A DNA stretch of 64,000 nucleotides from Microcosmobacter mediterraneus (GTDB lineage Bacteria > Bacteroidota > Bacteroidia > Flavobacteriales > Flavobacteriaceae): positions 1-64,000 of the forward strand of contig NZ_JAVRIA010000001.1 in the NCBI RefSeq assembly GCF_031846265.1, written 5' to 3'. Made by a program: the position numbers and the translations under genes. Under the pieces are notes generated by a model, which saw only the letters and a list, made by a program, of their open reading frames with translations, had not been told where the DNA came from and ran no database searches. Numbering within the stretch: position 1 is the first letter of the stretch; the number at the start of each line of letters is the position of its first letter. This document shows positions 1-7,844 of the stretch, one piece after another.

Positions 1-40
1 ACTTTAAAGAGGTAAGCTTAAAATAAAAATAGAATTCAAT

Positions 41-70
41 AAAAGAGCTTCTTTAAGAAGCTCTTTTTTT
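41..70 (+). terminator. Rho-independent terminator, probably bidirectional
   Basis: GAGCTTC and GAAGCTC form a hairpin with a short TTTAA loop, flanked by an A-run on the left and an uninterrupted T-run on the right. It ends transcription coming from the left of the window and, with a weaker T-tract, from the minus-strand outer-membrane gene that stops at position 93. Bases 1-40 hold no gene I can support; frame 1 reads T-L-K-R-stop at 1-15, which could be the tail of an upstream plus-strand gene. Confidence 0.75.
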
Positions 71-92
71 ATTTTGAGTTTATACTAAAGTT

Positions 93-1613
93 CTATAAGT
101 CAAAAACTAATGATAATATAATATCTGTATTTTCAATATCTAAATTAGCAGTATTAGTTAAACCTATATTGTATAGACTATTACTTACAGATTGTTCAGA
201 TCTTTCAAAAGATAAATCTAATTTAAAATCTCCAAAACTGTAACCCAAACCTAAGGAATAACCTGTTAGATCACTCATAATATCTTCATCTAAATAAGGG
301 CTGCCTTCAACTCTGTAACCACCTCTTAAACTAATTTGTTTAATTCTGTATTCACCACCAATACGGTAAGAATTTGCAACTGTTAAGGAGGTTCTTATGA
401 TCTCATTTTGAAATGCAAAATAGCCATCATTAGTAGGTCTAAATTCAGTATTAGCATAGTCTTTTCTTGAGTAATCAAGACTAATAAGCCCTTTTTTAGC
501 AAAAATAAAAGCTAAACTACCTGTTAATTTACCAGGTGTTCTTAGCCTATACTCAGGATAAATATTAATGATATTAGGATCAATAATTTGAGATATATTA
601 GAGCCGTTATCATCTCTAACGGTACCTAAAAATTGAGTAGTTTCTTCAGTAATTCTATACCAAGTAGGAGAGTCATAAGTAAAACCAATTCTCATTCCTT
701 CATGTAATTTTAAAATTCCACCCAGTTGAAAAGAAACGCCTGAGCCTGTTGTAAGTAAACCATTGTCGAATTGAATTTGACTTACAGTAGCGTCAGAATT
801 ATTATTCGTTTCATCTAACAAGGTTGCACGTTCATAATTAATGAAGTGAGTATTTACGTTAATACCTAAAGATAATTGATTTTGGTATTGTGCAGCTGCA
901 TTAAAACTAAATTTACCATTATAACCAGTAGCTATATAGTTGTAGGTTTGATTAAACCCTCCAGTGCCAGTATTAGTGGTGTACAAGGTATTATCATCAG
1001 AATTCATATCAGGTTCTAAGATATAAGATTCGTAACCTAAGAATGCTTGTTGATGACCAAAACCATAAAAATTACCGATATCCGCATAAGCTTCACCAAT
1101 AGTTTCTCCTGGAAATGCTGATATTTCATCGAGTCTTAATCCCTGTGCGTATGCTAAAAAGTATTCACTTATAGAATTAATATTATTATTGCCAGATGCT
1201 ATCCATTCATCATCATAATTAGCTGTTTTATCATAGGCAATAGATAATACAAATTTATTCCATGAAGAATTATCATTATCATTTTTAAAAACAAATGAAG
1301 CTCCAGCTTGGTTGATGTCAAATTTAGAATCCGAAGTGTTACTAAGTCCATTAAAATAGGATACTTCATTATTTCTGTTAAAGCTAGCAAATGAAACGGA
1401 AGCATGACTTGTGCTAAATACAGCAGACCCAGCAGGATTGATACTTACAGCAGACATATCTCCACCTAAGGCTCCAAAGGCACCACTCATTGCCCTAAAT
1501 CTAGCTGTTCCTTGTACTTCATTAAGGGAATACCTTACAGCATCTGTTATATCTTGAGCGTTACATATAGACATAGCAATTACTGCTATGAAAGTTAAAC
1601 TTAACTTTTTCAT
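93..1613 (-). CDS. FadL/OmpP1-type outer-membrane transport protein
   Basis: The 506-residue product has a typical signal peptide (MKKLSLTFIAVIAMSICNAQ, cleavage after about residue 20). It is followed by an N-terminal stretch rich in Gly/Ala around residues 35-65 (GAFGALGGDMSAVSINPAG), characteristic of the FadL/TodX/OmpP1 family, whose members carry hydrophobic compounds across the outer membrane. The rest alternates aromatic and polar residues as in a beta-barrel and ends in the terminal aromatic LVFDL. Flavobacterial genomes often label this family hemin receptor, but nothing here shows heme binding. It lies 28 bp downstream of the low-complexity lipoprotein gene on the same strand, so the two are probably cotranscribed away from proS. 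The substrate is unknown. Confidence 0.85.
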   Translation of the reverse strand: MKKLSLTFIAVIAMSICNAQDITDAVRYSLNEVQGTARFRAMSGAFGALGGDMSAVSINPAGSAVFSTSHASVSFASFNRNNEVSYFNGLSNTSDSKFDINQAGASFVFKNDNDNSSWNKFVLSIAYDKTANYDDEWIASGNNNINSISEYFLAYAQGLRLDEISAFPGETIGEAYADIGNFYGFGHQQAFLGYESYILEPDMNSDDNTLYTTNTGTGGFNQTYNYIATGYNGKFSFNAAAQYQNQLSLGINVNTHFINYERATLLDETNNNSDATVSQIQFDNGLLTTGSGVSFQLGGILKLHEGMRIGFTYDSPTWYRITEETTQFLGTVRDDNGSNISQIIDPNIINIYPEYRLRTPGKLTGSLAFIFAKKGLISLDYSRKDYANTEFRPTNDGYFAFQNEIIRTSLTVANSYRIGGEYRIKQISLRGGYRVEGSPYLDEDIMSDLTGYSLGLGYSFGDFKLDLSFERSEQSVSNSLYNIGLTNTANLDIENTDIILSLVFDL

Positions 1614-1641
1614 ACTTTAAATTTCTATAAAAATCAATTAT

Positions 1642-2748
1642 TTATCTTCGACCACCTCTACTACTTCCACCTCTGGATGATGAACTTCCGGATGACCTAG
1701 ATGATCCTGATGATCTAGACATGCTAGAACCACTACTTCTTGAAGAACTACTTCGTACTCCTGAAGACCTTGTTGTTCTAGTCGTTGATCTTGTTGATCT
1801 TGTTGATCTTGTTGTTGATCTCGTTGTTCTAGGTCTTGTCGTACTTCGTGTAGTATTTCTACCAGAATTTCTAGTTACATTTCTAGTGTTTCTTGTAACG
1901 TTTCTAGTGTTACGAGTTACATTTCTACCTGTGTTTCTAGTAAGCCCTGTATTTCTTCTCACCTGAGACCTGCTAGCTAGGCCAGTATTTCTTGTTGCAG
2001 TTCTTCTATTTAAAGCAGCGCTAGTTCTTCCTAGTCTAGAGTAACCATTGTATAAAGATCCACCTCTACGTCCATAATTATATGCTAAATTATTACCGTA
2101 AAAGTTGTTTCCATAAAAAGGAGGGCACCAAAAATTGTTCCAACCCCAACCGAGGCCTCCACCCCAACCAAATCCATTATTCCAACCCCAACCGAAGCCT
2201 CCGCCCCAGCCAAAACTATTATTCCAGCCCCAGCCAAAACCGTTATTTATTCCAAAGCCCCAACCCCAATTATTCCAATAAGGACCAAAAGCTCCCCAAC
2301 CAAAATTGTTAAACCTCCAGTTGTGCCAACCCCAAGATCCAATCCAACCTGGTCTTGCCCAACCAGCACCAGCACCATAATAAATATTGATTTCTGTTGG
2401 TGCATTATAATCGTCGCCCCAACCACTAGTAACATATTCAACTGAGTCTACTTCTTGTTCAGGGTAACCTTCATAAGAATCTATATCAGTAAATATCTCA
2501 CTCTCGTTAGCAATAGCATCATATTCATCTGATTTTTCAGAAAAATAATTTTTGAAATAGTTTGCGTCAGATACTGAAGATTCTCTTACAGTTTGTTCGT
2601 TAGTTTGTACAGGTTGTTTTTCTGAACCATAGATACCATCATTATCATAACCAATGTATTGGTATGATCCACAAGAAGCTAACACAAAAAGTGCGCTTAG
2701 TGCAACAAAAAATGGCAATTTCGATTTGAAGTAGTCTTTGAATTGCAT
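1642..2748 (-). CDS. Low-complexity Gly/Trp/Asn- and Arg/Ser/Thr-rich lipoprotein
   Basis: A lipoprotein signal with lipobox LASC puts the lipidated Cys at residue 26. Residues 27-120 are acidic and fairly ordinary. Residues about 125-210 are a Gly-Trp-Asn repeat built on units such as NNGFGWGWNN. Residues about 230-368 are almost only Arg, Ser, Thr, Gly and Asn, with R-N-T, V-T-R-N-T and R-S-T tandem units. No catalytic motif is visible. The protein is likely exported and anchored in the envelope, where the basic tail could bind polyanions such as LPS or DNA; that is inference. Similar genes next to proS in flavobacteria are sometimes given misleading names such as vitellogenin because of composition. 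Open frames on the opposite strand here are artefacts of the repeats. Confidence 0.8.
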   Translation of the reverse strand: MQFKDYFKSKLPFFVALSALFVLASCGSYQYIGYDNDGIYGSEKQPVQTNEQTVRESSVSDANYFKNYFSEKSDEYDAIANESEIFTDIDSYEGYPEQEVDSVEYVTSGWGDDYNAPTEINIYYGAGAGWARPGWIGSWGWHNWRFNNFGWGAFGPYWNNWGWGFGINNGFGWGWNNSFGWGGGFGWGWNNGFGWGGGLGWGWNNFWCPPFYGNNFYGNNLAYNYGRRGGSLYNGYSRLGRTSAALNRRTATRNTGLASRSQVRRNTGLTRNTGRNVTRNTRNVTRNTRNVTRNSGRNTTRSTTRPRTTRSTTRSTRSTRSTTRTTRSSGVRSSSSRSSGSSMSRSSGSSRSSGSSSSRGGSSRGGRR

Positions 2749-2849
2749 ATCTCTTTGGATTTAATTGTTGAACATTACAAAAATAACTAGTTTTGCTGAA
2801 CTAATTTTTTATTTAACATAATCACAATTTTTGTGCCAAAACATTATAA

Positions 2850-4328
2850 ATGGGTAAAAATCTTACAAAAAGAGCTGAAGATTATTCTAAATGGTATAAT
2901 GAGCTAGTCGTAAAGGCAGATTTAGCTGAGAACTCAGCTGTTAGAGGATGCATGGTTATTAAACCTTATGGTTATGCTATTTGGGAAAAAATGCAAGCGG
3001 AATTGGACAAAATGTTTAAAGAAACAGGTCATCAAAATGCCTATTTCCCCTTATTTGTGCCCAAAAGTTTGTTTGAAGCCGAAGAAAAAAATGCAGAAGG
3101 CTTTGCAAAAGAATGCGCAGTTGTTACCCATTACAGATTACAAAATGATCCTGATAATGAAGGAAAACTTCGTGTTGACCCTGAAGCAAGGTTAGAAGAA
3201 GAGTTAGTGGTTAGACCTACTAGTGAAGCTATAATTTGGAACACTTATAAAGGATGGATACAAAGCTACAGAGATTTACCAATTTTGATAAATCAATGGG
3301 CAAATGTTGTGCGTTGGGAAATGCGTACACGATTGTTCTTGAGAACTGCAGAGTTTTTATGGCAAGAAGGTCATACAGCCCACGCTACCGAAGCTGAAGC
3401 TATTGCTGAGACTAAGCAAATGAATGATGTTTATGCAAAGTTTGCAGAGAATTTTATGGCTATCCCTGTTATTAAAGGGGTGAAAACGGAAAGTGAGCGT
3501 TTTGCTGGTGCCATAGATACCCACTGTATAGAAGCTTTAATGCAAGATGGAAAAGCATTGCAGGCTGGAACATCTCATTTTCTCGGACAAAATTTCGCAA
3601 AAGCATTTGATGTTAAATTCACCAATAATGAAGGTAAGCAAGATTATGTTTGGGCCACATCTTGGGGAGTTTCTACACGATTAATGGGAGCACTTATTAT
3701 GACACATAGTGATGACCAAGGACTTGTATTGCCACCAAATTTAGCACCTATTCAAGTTGTTATTGTCCCAATTTATAAGAACGACGATCAGTTTAACGCT
3801 ATTACTGTTGTGGTTAATAAAATTGCAGATCAATTGAGGGAATTAAATGTTAGTGTGAAGTTTGATAGTAGAACTACTCATAGACCAGGAGCAAAATTTG
3901 CGCAACATGAATTACAAGGTATACCATTAAGAATAGCCATAGGGCCAAAGGATTTAGAAAATGAAACAGTTGAACTTGCAAGAAGAGATAATTTAACAAA
4001 GCAAACTATTGCTATTGATGATATTACTAATGTCATTCCTCAATTACTTGCTCAAATTCAAGAAGATTTGTATACGAAAGCACTCAATTACAGAGATGAT
4101 CATATTACAGAAGTGAATGATTTTGAAGAGTTTAAAAAAGTTTTGGAAACAAAAGGTGGTTTTATTTCGGCACATTGGGATGGAACTCCAGAAACTGAGC
4201 AAAAAATCAAAGAGTTAACAAAAGCTACAATTAGATGTATTCCTAATGATGGTATTGAAGAGGAAGGGAGATGTATTTACACTTCAACTAATTCAGCTCG
4301 TAGAGTCCTATTCGCAAAGGCATATTAA
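2850..4328 (+). CDS. proS: Prolyl-tRNA synthetase, archaeal/eukaryal type
   Basis: This class II aminoacyl-tRNA synthetase charges tRNA-Pro. At 492 residues, without the large bacterial-type editing insertion, and ending in a C-terminal Tyr (AKAY), it fits the ProS type 3 group found in Bacteroidota, archaea and eukaryotes. Visible class II signatures are the RPTSEAIIW segment near residue 125, the RWEMRTRLFLRTAEFLWQEG motif 2 region near 150-175 and the motif 3-like GALIMTHSDDQGL near 280. The anticodon-binding domain follows (VVIVPIYK onwards), then the type-specific C-terminal domain. The ATG at 2850 gives the family N-terminus (MGKNLTKRAEDYSKWYNELV). It is divergent from the low-complexity lipoprotein gene, with about 100 bp between them. 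Confidence 0.97.
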   Translation: MGKNLTKRAEDYSKWYNELVVKADLAENSAVRGCMVIKPYGYAIWEKMQAELDKMFKETGHQNAYFPLFVPKSLFEAEEKNAEGFAKECAVVTHYRLQNDPDNEGKLRVDPEARLEEELVVRPTSEAIIWNTYKGWIQSYRDLPILINQWANVVRWEMRTRLFLRTAEFLWQEGHTAHATEAEAIAETKQMNDVYAKFAENFMAIPVIKGVKTESERFAGAIDTHCIEALMQDGKALQAGTSHFLGQNFAKAFDVKFTNNEGKQDYVWATSWGVSTRLMGALIMTHSDDQGLVLPPNLAPIQVVIVPIYKNDDQFNAITVVVNKIADQLRELNVSVKFDSRTTHRPGAKFAQHELQGIPLRIAIGPKDLENETVELARRDNLTKQTIAIDDITNVIPQLLAQIQEDLYTKALNYRDDHITEVNDFEEFKKVLETKGGFISAHWDGTPETEQKIKELTKATIRCIPNDGIEEEGRCIYTSTNSARRVLFAKAY

Positions 4329-4354
4329 AAAAAATCAAAAAAAATTAGTTTGCA

Positions 4355-4385
4355 GTTGCAACATTTAAAAATAGTTGTATTTTTG
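4355..4385 (+). promoter_or_regulatory. Bacteroidota-type promoter of tRNA-Glu/rpsT
   Basis: A -33 element GTTG (4355-4358) and a -7 box TATTTTTG (4378-4385, matching TAnnTTTG) are separated by 19 bp, the spacing known for Bacteroidota sigma-70. The tRNA starts about 50 bp downstream, and rpsT probably shares the transcript. Confidence 0.5.
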
Positions 4386-4435
4386 CATCCGCAATGATAA
4401 GTTGCAAGTTCATTAAGTAATGGAATAAACAAAAT

Positions 4436-4507
4436 GGCCCGTTCGTCTATCGGCTAGGACGCCAGGTTTTCATCCTGGTAAGAGGGGTTCGATTCCCCTA
4501 CGGGCTA
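4436..4507 (+). tRNA. tRNA-Glu (anticodon TTC)
   Basis: It folds as a cloverleaf with acceptor stem GGCCCGT/ACGGGCT (G1-U72 wobble), anticodon stem CCAGG/CCTGG enclosing loop TTTTCAT, hence anticodon TTC, and T-arm GGGGTTCGATTCCCC. Discriminator A is the last base and CCA is not encoded. It lies 24 bp before rpsT. Confidence 0.95.
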
Positions 4508-4531
4508 CAATTTAAAAAACAAAGAAAAGAC

Positions 4532-4783
4532 ATGGCAAATCATAAGTCAGCTTTAAAAAGAATTAGAAGTAACGAAAAAAGACGTATCCTTAACAGATAC
4601 CAGCACAAAACAACACGTAATGCTATTAAAAAATTACGTGAGTTAACAAATGCTAAAGAAGCACAAAAAATGTTTCCTTCTGTAGTTGCTATGATTGATA
4701 AATTAGCTAAGAAAAACGTAATACATACTAATAAAGCTGCTAACCTAAAATCTGGTTTGGCAAAGCATATTGCATCTTTATAG
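4532..4783 (+). CDS. rpsT: 30S ribosomal protein S20
   Basis: The 83-residue, highly basic protein starts MANHKSALKRIRSNEKR and ends with the NLKSGLAKHIASL helix, as in bacterial S20. It binds 16S rRNA in the small-subunit body. Length and start match the family. It is placed directly after tRNA-Glu under what is probably the same promoter and is followed 21 bp later by a strong terminator, so it is a short independent transcription unit facing rho. Confidence 0.97.
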   Translation: MANHKSALKRIRSNEKRRILNRYQHKTTRNAIKKLRELTNAKEAQKMFPSVVAMIDKLAKKNVIHTNKAANLKSGLAKHIASL

Positions 4784-4803
4784 TATAGAGTTATAGAAAC
4801 TTT

Positions 4804-4833
4804 AAAAGCCTTTTCATTGAAAAGGCTTTTTTT
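4804..4833 (+). terminator. Rho-independent terminator of rpsT
   Basis: AAAAGCCTTTT and AAAAGGCTTTT pair around a CATTG loop and run into seven or more T residues on the plus strand, just after the rpsT stop codon. Confidence 0.9.
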
Positions 4834-4870
4834 ATGGTCTAACTTATTAAAGGAAAAGAAATGTAAAAAC

Positions 4871-4900
4871 AAAACCCTCTAGACTTCTAGAGGGTTTTTT
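4871..4900 (-). terminator. Terminator between rpsT and rho, bidirectional
   Basis: Perfect arms AACCCTCTAGA and TCTAGAGGGTT enclose a 2-nt loop, with T-tracts on both strands. It sits 20 bp beyond the rho stop codon and probably serves rho; it also gives a second stop to rpsT transcripts. Confidence 0.85.
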
Positions 4901-4920
4901 ATAAGTTAAAGATGTTAATA

Positions 4921-6519
4921 TTATCCATTCATTGAGATAAGAAACTCTTCATTATTTTTTGTTTGTTTAAATCTATCATTAATAAACTCCATAGCTTCAA
5001 CCGGATTCATATCAGCAAGATACTTACGCATTACCCACATTCTTTGTATGGTTGTTTCATCTAATAAAATATCATCGCGTCTTGTACTCGAAGACGTAAG
5101 ATCAATTGCTGGGAATATTCTACGATTAGAAATCTTACGATCTAATTGTAGTTCCATATTACCAGTTCCCTTGAATTCTTCAAAGATGACTTCATCCATT
5201 TTAGAACCAGTCTCAGTTAATGCTGTAGCAATAATGGTTAATGATCCTCCATTTTCAATATTTCGAGCAGCTCCAAAGAAACGCTTTGGTTTGTGTAAAG
5301 CATTCGCATCAACACCACCGCTTAATATTTTACCAGAAGCAGGTTGAACAGTATTATAAGCTCTAGCTAAACGTGTAATCGAATCTAGTAAGATAACAAC
5401 ATCATGTCCACATTCTACTAAACGTTTTGCTTTCTCTAAAACGATATTGGCAATTTTTACATGCTCGTGTGCTTCCTTATCAAAGGTAGAGGCAATTACC
5501 TCACCACGAACATTGCGTTGCATATCTGTAACTTCTTCAGGACGTTCATCAATCAATAATATCATTTGATATACTTCAGGATGATTTGCAGCAATAGCAT
5601 TGGCTACGTCTTTAAGCAACATGGTTTTACCAGTTTTAGGTTGCGATACAATCATACCACGTTGACCTTTACCAATTGGAGAGAATAAATCCATAATCCT
5701 AGTAGATATAGTACTTTGCCTTTCGGCTAAGTTGAATTTCTCTCTTGGAAATAAAGGTGTAAGATGTTCAAAAGATACGCGATCTCTTACAACTTCTGGC
5801 TTTAAACCATTAATCTTACTCACTTTAATAAGAGGAAAATATTTTTCGCCTTCCTTTGGAGGTCTTACATGACCAAGAACTGTGTCACCAGTCTTTAAAC
5901 CAAATAAGCGAATCTGAGATTGGGATACATAAATATCATCTGGAGAGGATAAATAATTGTAATCCGAAGATCTTAAAAATCCATAACCATCTTGCATAAT
6001 ATCTAACACGCCTTCACTTTCAATAATGGCATCAAATTCAAAATCGGGTTCTCTATAACGGTTTCGGTTGTCCTTATTACCATTGTTTTTATGATCCTTA
6101 TTTTGGTTGTGTTGACGGTTCTGATTTTTATTTTGATTGTTTTGCCTGTTTTGATTATTGTTCTGATTTCTAGAATGATCCTTTTTTTGGTTAGAAGCAC
6201 TGTCGTTAGATTTTGCTTCAGGTTCTTTATTTTCATTCTTTTCAGAGTTAGATTGGGTTTGCTGCCTTTTTTGCTCGTTTTGAGCAGTGTTTGGTGTTCG
6301 CTCTCTTCTCTGACGTTGTTGTCTTTGTTGTGGTGCTTTTGGCTTTTCCTCTGTGGCGCTTTCCTTTTTAACAACTGAAGGATTTGCTGCCTGATGATCT
6401 AAAATTCTGTAGACAAGGTCTAATTTTTTTAAACTCTTGTATTTAGTCATGTTTAGCTCTTTGGCTATATCCTGTAACTCAGGAAGCTTTTTTTCTTTTA
6501 ATTCTGAAATTTCAAACAT
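4921..6519 (-). CDS. rho: Transcription termination factor Rho with long Asn/Gln-rich insert
   Basis: The hexameric RNA-dependent ATPase ends transcription of untranslated RNA. The order is: Rho N-terminal helical domain (residues 1-45), then a roughly 110-residue disordered stretch (about 47-157) dominated by Asn, Gln, Lys, Arg and Asp, then the cold-shock RNA-binding domain (about 160-235) and the RecA-like ATPase. Walker A is QPKTGKT at about 293-299 and Walker B is VILLD followed by SITRLARAYN. Rho proteins without the insert are about 420 residues, and the extra length is all in the insert. Disordered inserts in Bacteroides Rho have been reported to drive phase separation. The gene is monocistronic with its own downstream hairpin. 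Confidence 0.97.
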   Translation of the reverse strand: MFEISELKEKKLPELQDIAKELNMTKYKSLKKLDLVYRILDHQAANPSVVKKESATEEKPKAPQQRQQRQRRERTPNTAQNEQKRQQTQSNSEKNENKEPEAKSNDSASNQKKDHSRNQNNNQNRQNNQNKNQNRQHNQNKDHKNNGNKDNRNRYREPDFEFDAIIESEGVLDIMQDGYGFLRSSDYNYLSSPDDIYVSQSQIRLFGLKTGDTVLGHVRPPKEGEKYFPLIKVSKINGLKPEVVRDRVSFEHLTPLFPREKFNLAERQSTISTRIMDLFSPIGKGQRGMIVSQPKTGKTMLLKDVANAIAANHPEVYQMILLIDERPEEVTDMQRNVRGEVIASTFDKEAHEHVKIANIVLEKAKRLVECGHDVVILLDSITRLARAYNTVQPASGKILSGGVDANALHKPKRFFGAARNIENGGSLTIIATALTETGSKMDEVIFEEFKGTGNMELQLDRKISNRRIFPAIDLTSSSTRRDDILLDETTIQRMWVMRKYLADMNPVEAMEFINDRFKQTKNNEEFLISMNG

Positions 6520-6713
6520 TGATATATAAAGTAGTATTTGATAATAAAATCTGAAAATGATTTAAACCGAAACTTTCAAAAGAAATTTAAGGGGAAAATC
6601 GTGTGATTAATTTTGAAGATTAACAACCTGAAAACCTTAGTTGTAACTGATTGTTAATGCAATAATACTAATTTTATTTTATAAATACGATTATGTTTTT
6701 AAAAATAAACACT

Positions 6714-6721
6714 TAATTTTG
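6714..6721 (+). promoter_or_regulatory. -7 box upstream of DUF4293 gene
   Basis: TAATTTTG matches TAnnTTTG and ends 22 bp before the ATG at 6744. The -33 region is weak (TTATG near 6691-6695). Confidence 0.35.
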
Positions 6722-6743
6722 TCGTTCGATTTTAAAAAGAGAT

Positions 6744-7154
6744 ATGTTACAACGTATACAAACGGTTTACTTATTCATTGCTGCAGGAATTTCTGCAGGT
6801 TTAACCTTTGTATTTAATTTATGGACTACCAATGATAATGTATTGGTTTTTGCTAAAGACGATATGTTATTTCTTGGTTTGTTTTTAGGTTCTGCGTTAT
6901 TATCGTTAATTTCAATTTTTAGTTTTAAAAATAGAAAGTCCCAGTTTATTCTAGGACGACTCAACATCATATTAAACTTTATTTTACTAGGAGTATTTGT
7001 GTATCAATCCCTAAATTTATCTGGAGAAGCAAAAGTTTCTGAGAAAGGTATTGGGATTCTTCTTCCTATTTTTTCTATCGTGTTTTTGGTTTTAGCTAAT
7101 AAAGCCATAAAAAAGGATGAAGATCTTGTAAAATCTGTGGATCGTTTACGATAA
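6744..7154 (+). CDS. DUF4293 four-helix membrane protein
   Basis: The 136-residue protein has four predicted membrane helices at about residues 7-25, 42-61, 68-88 and 102-119 and a short charged C-terminal tail (KKDEDLVKSVDRLR). The opening MLQRIQTVYLF is the hallmark of DUF4293, a family limited to Bacteroidota and commonly found beside rho, as here. No catalytic residue is evident and the function is unknown; its size suggests a small inner-membrane accessory protein. It is divergent from rho across a 224-bp region and ends at a bidirectional terminator shared with the phosphoesterase gene. Confidence 0.85.
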   Translation: MLQRIQTVYLFIAAGISAGLTFVFNLWTTNDNVLVFAKDDMLFLGLFLGSALLSLISIFSFKNRKSQFILGRLNIILNFILLGVFVYQSLNLSGEAKVSEKGIGILLPIFSIVFLVLANKAIKKDEDLVKSVDRLR

Positions 7155-7182
7155 ACCTAACATCTTAGTAGTATTAGTGCGT

Positions 7183-7215
7183 AAAACCCAAAGTGAAAAC
7201 TTTGGGTTTTATTTT
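7183..7215 (+). terminator. Bidirectional terminator
   Basis: AAAACCCAAAGT and ACTTTGGGTTTT are perfect 12-bp arms around a GAAA loop, lying between two convergent genes with A/T runs on both sides. Confidence 0.85.
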
Positions 7216-7247
7216 AATAGTAATTTTTACTTTAGCAATGGTTTAAA

Positions 7248-7739
7248 TTATCTCGGGAATTCAATAACTTCAAGGTTTTCAATTTTTTTTCCTTCTACAA
7301 TAAATCTAAGCATTGTTCTTACCTTATGAAAACCATGCTTACCAACAGCACCTGGATTCATGTGTAAAAGGTTATATTTTTTGTCTGACATTACTTTTAA
7401 AATATGAGAATGCCCACAAATAAATAACTTTGGAGGATTTGCTTTAATATCTTCTCTAAATCTAGCGTTGTATTTTGGAGGATAACCACCAATATGAGTT
7501 ATCCAAACATCGACACCTTCACACATAAATCTATTGTGTTCAGGAAATTCCACTCTCGCTCTGGCATCATCTATATTACCATAAACAGCACGTAATGGCT
7601 TTAAAGCTTTAATTTTATCGGTTACAACTAAATTACCTATGTCGCCAGCATGCCAAACTTCGTCAGATTGTTTTACATAATCTAAAATTCTATCATCGAT
7701 ATAACTATGTGTATCAGAAAGTAAGAGAATTTTAGTCAT
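7248..7739 (-). CDS. Metallophosphoesterase, YfcE/MJ0936 family
   Basis: The calcineurin-like fold is complete: DTH (LLLSDTHSY, metal ligands), GD (WHAGDIGN), GN (YGNIDDA), a His in WITHIGGY and the final GHSH motif, with NPGAVGKHGF near the end. Members hydrolyse phosphodiesters with two metal ions; the natural substrate is not determined. I start it at the ATG at 7739 (MTKILLLSDTH), because that gives the family N-terminus; an in-frame ATG at 7754 would add five residues but lies inside a GC-rich hairpin (7747-7762). Divergent truA begins about 105 bp upstream. The hairpin ends about 8 bp before the chosen start and may affect translation. Confidence 0.88.
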   Translation of the reverse strand: MTKILLLSDTHSYIDDRILDYVKQSDEVWHAGDIGNLVVTDKIKALKPLRAVYGNIDDARARVEFPEHNRFMCEGVDVWITHIGGYPPKYNARFREDIKANPPKLFICGHSHILKVMSDKKYNLLHMNPGAVGKHGFHKVRTMLRFIVEGKKIENLEVIEFPR

Positions 7740-7746
7740 GTCTACC

Positions 7747-7762
7747 TTCCGCAAAAGCGGAA
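7747..7762. repeat. Small GC-rich palindrome at the phosphoesterase start
   Basis: TTCCGC-AAAA-GCGGAA is a perfect 6-bp hairpin in otherwise AT-rich DNA, placed directly upstream of the likely phosphoesterase start codon. It resembles the core of short palindromic intergenic repeats common in flavobacteria. Confidence 0.5.
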
Positions 7763-7807
7763 ATCTTTTAATTATGTTAATCTAAAGCTGATTCCTGTAA
7801 AACTATT

Positions 7808-7815
7808 TACCTTTG
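7808..7815 (+). promoter_or_regulatory. -7 box upstream of truA
   Basis: TACCTTTG fits TAnnTTTG and ends 29 bp before the TTG start of truA. No clear -33 TTTG is visible. Confidence 0.35.
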
Positions 7816-7844
7816 TATATTAATAATTTCAAAAGTACAATTTC

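Noticed and set aside
1721..2441. Open frames opposite the low-complexity lipoprotein (Leu/Val/Asp-rich or Asn/Pro/Tyr-rich products)
   Set aside because: They mirror the repetitive codons of the real gene, have no family features and disappear where the repeats end.
6003..6378. Frames on both strands within the Rho insert
   Set aside because: Produced by the Asn/Lys codon bias of the disordered insert; products are simple Lys/Ile/Thr or Leu/Ile/Val runs.
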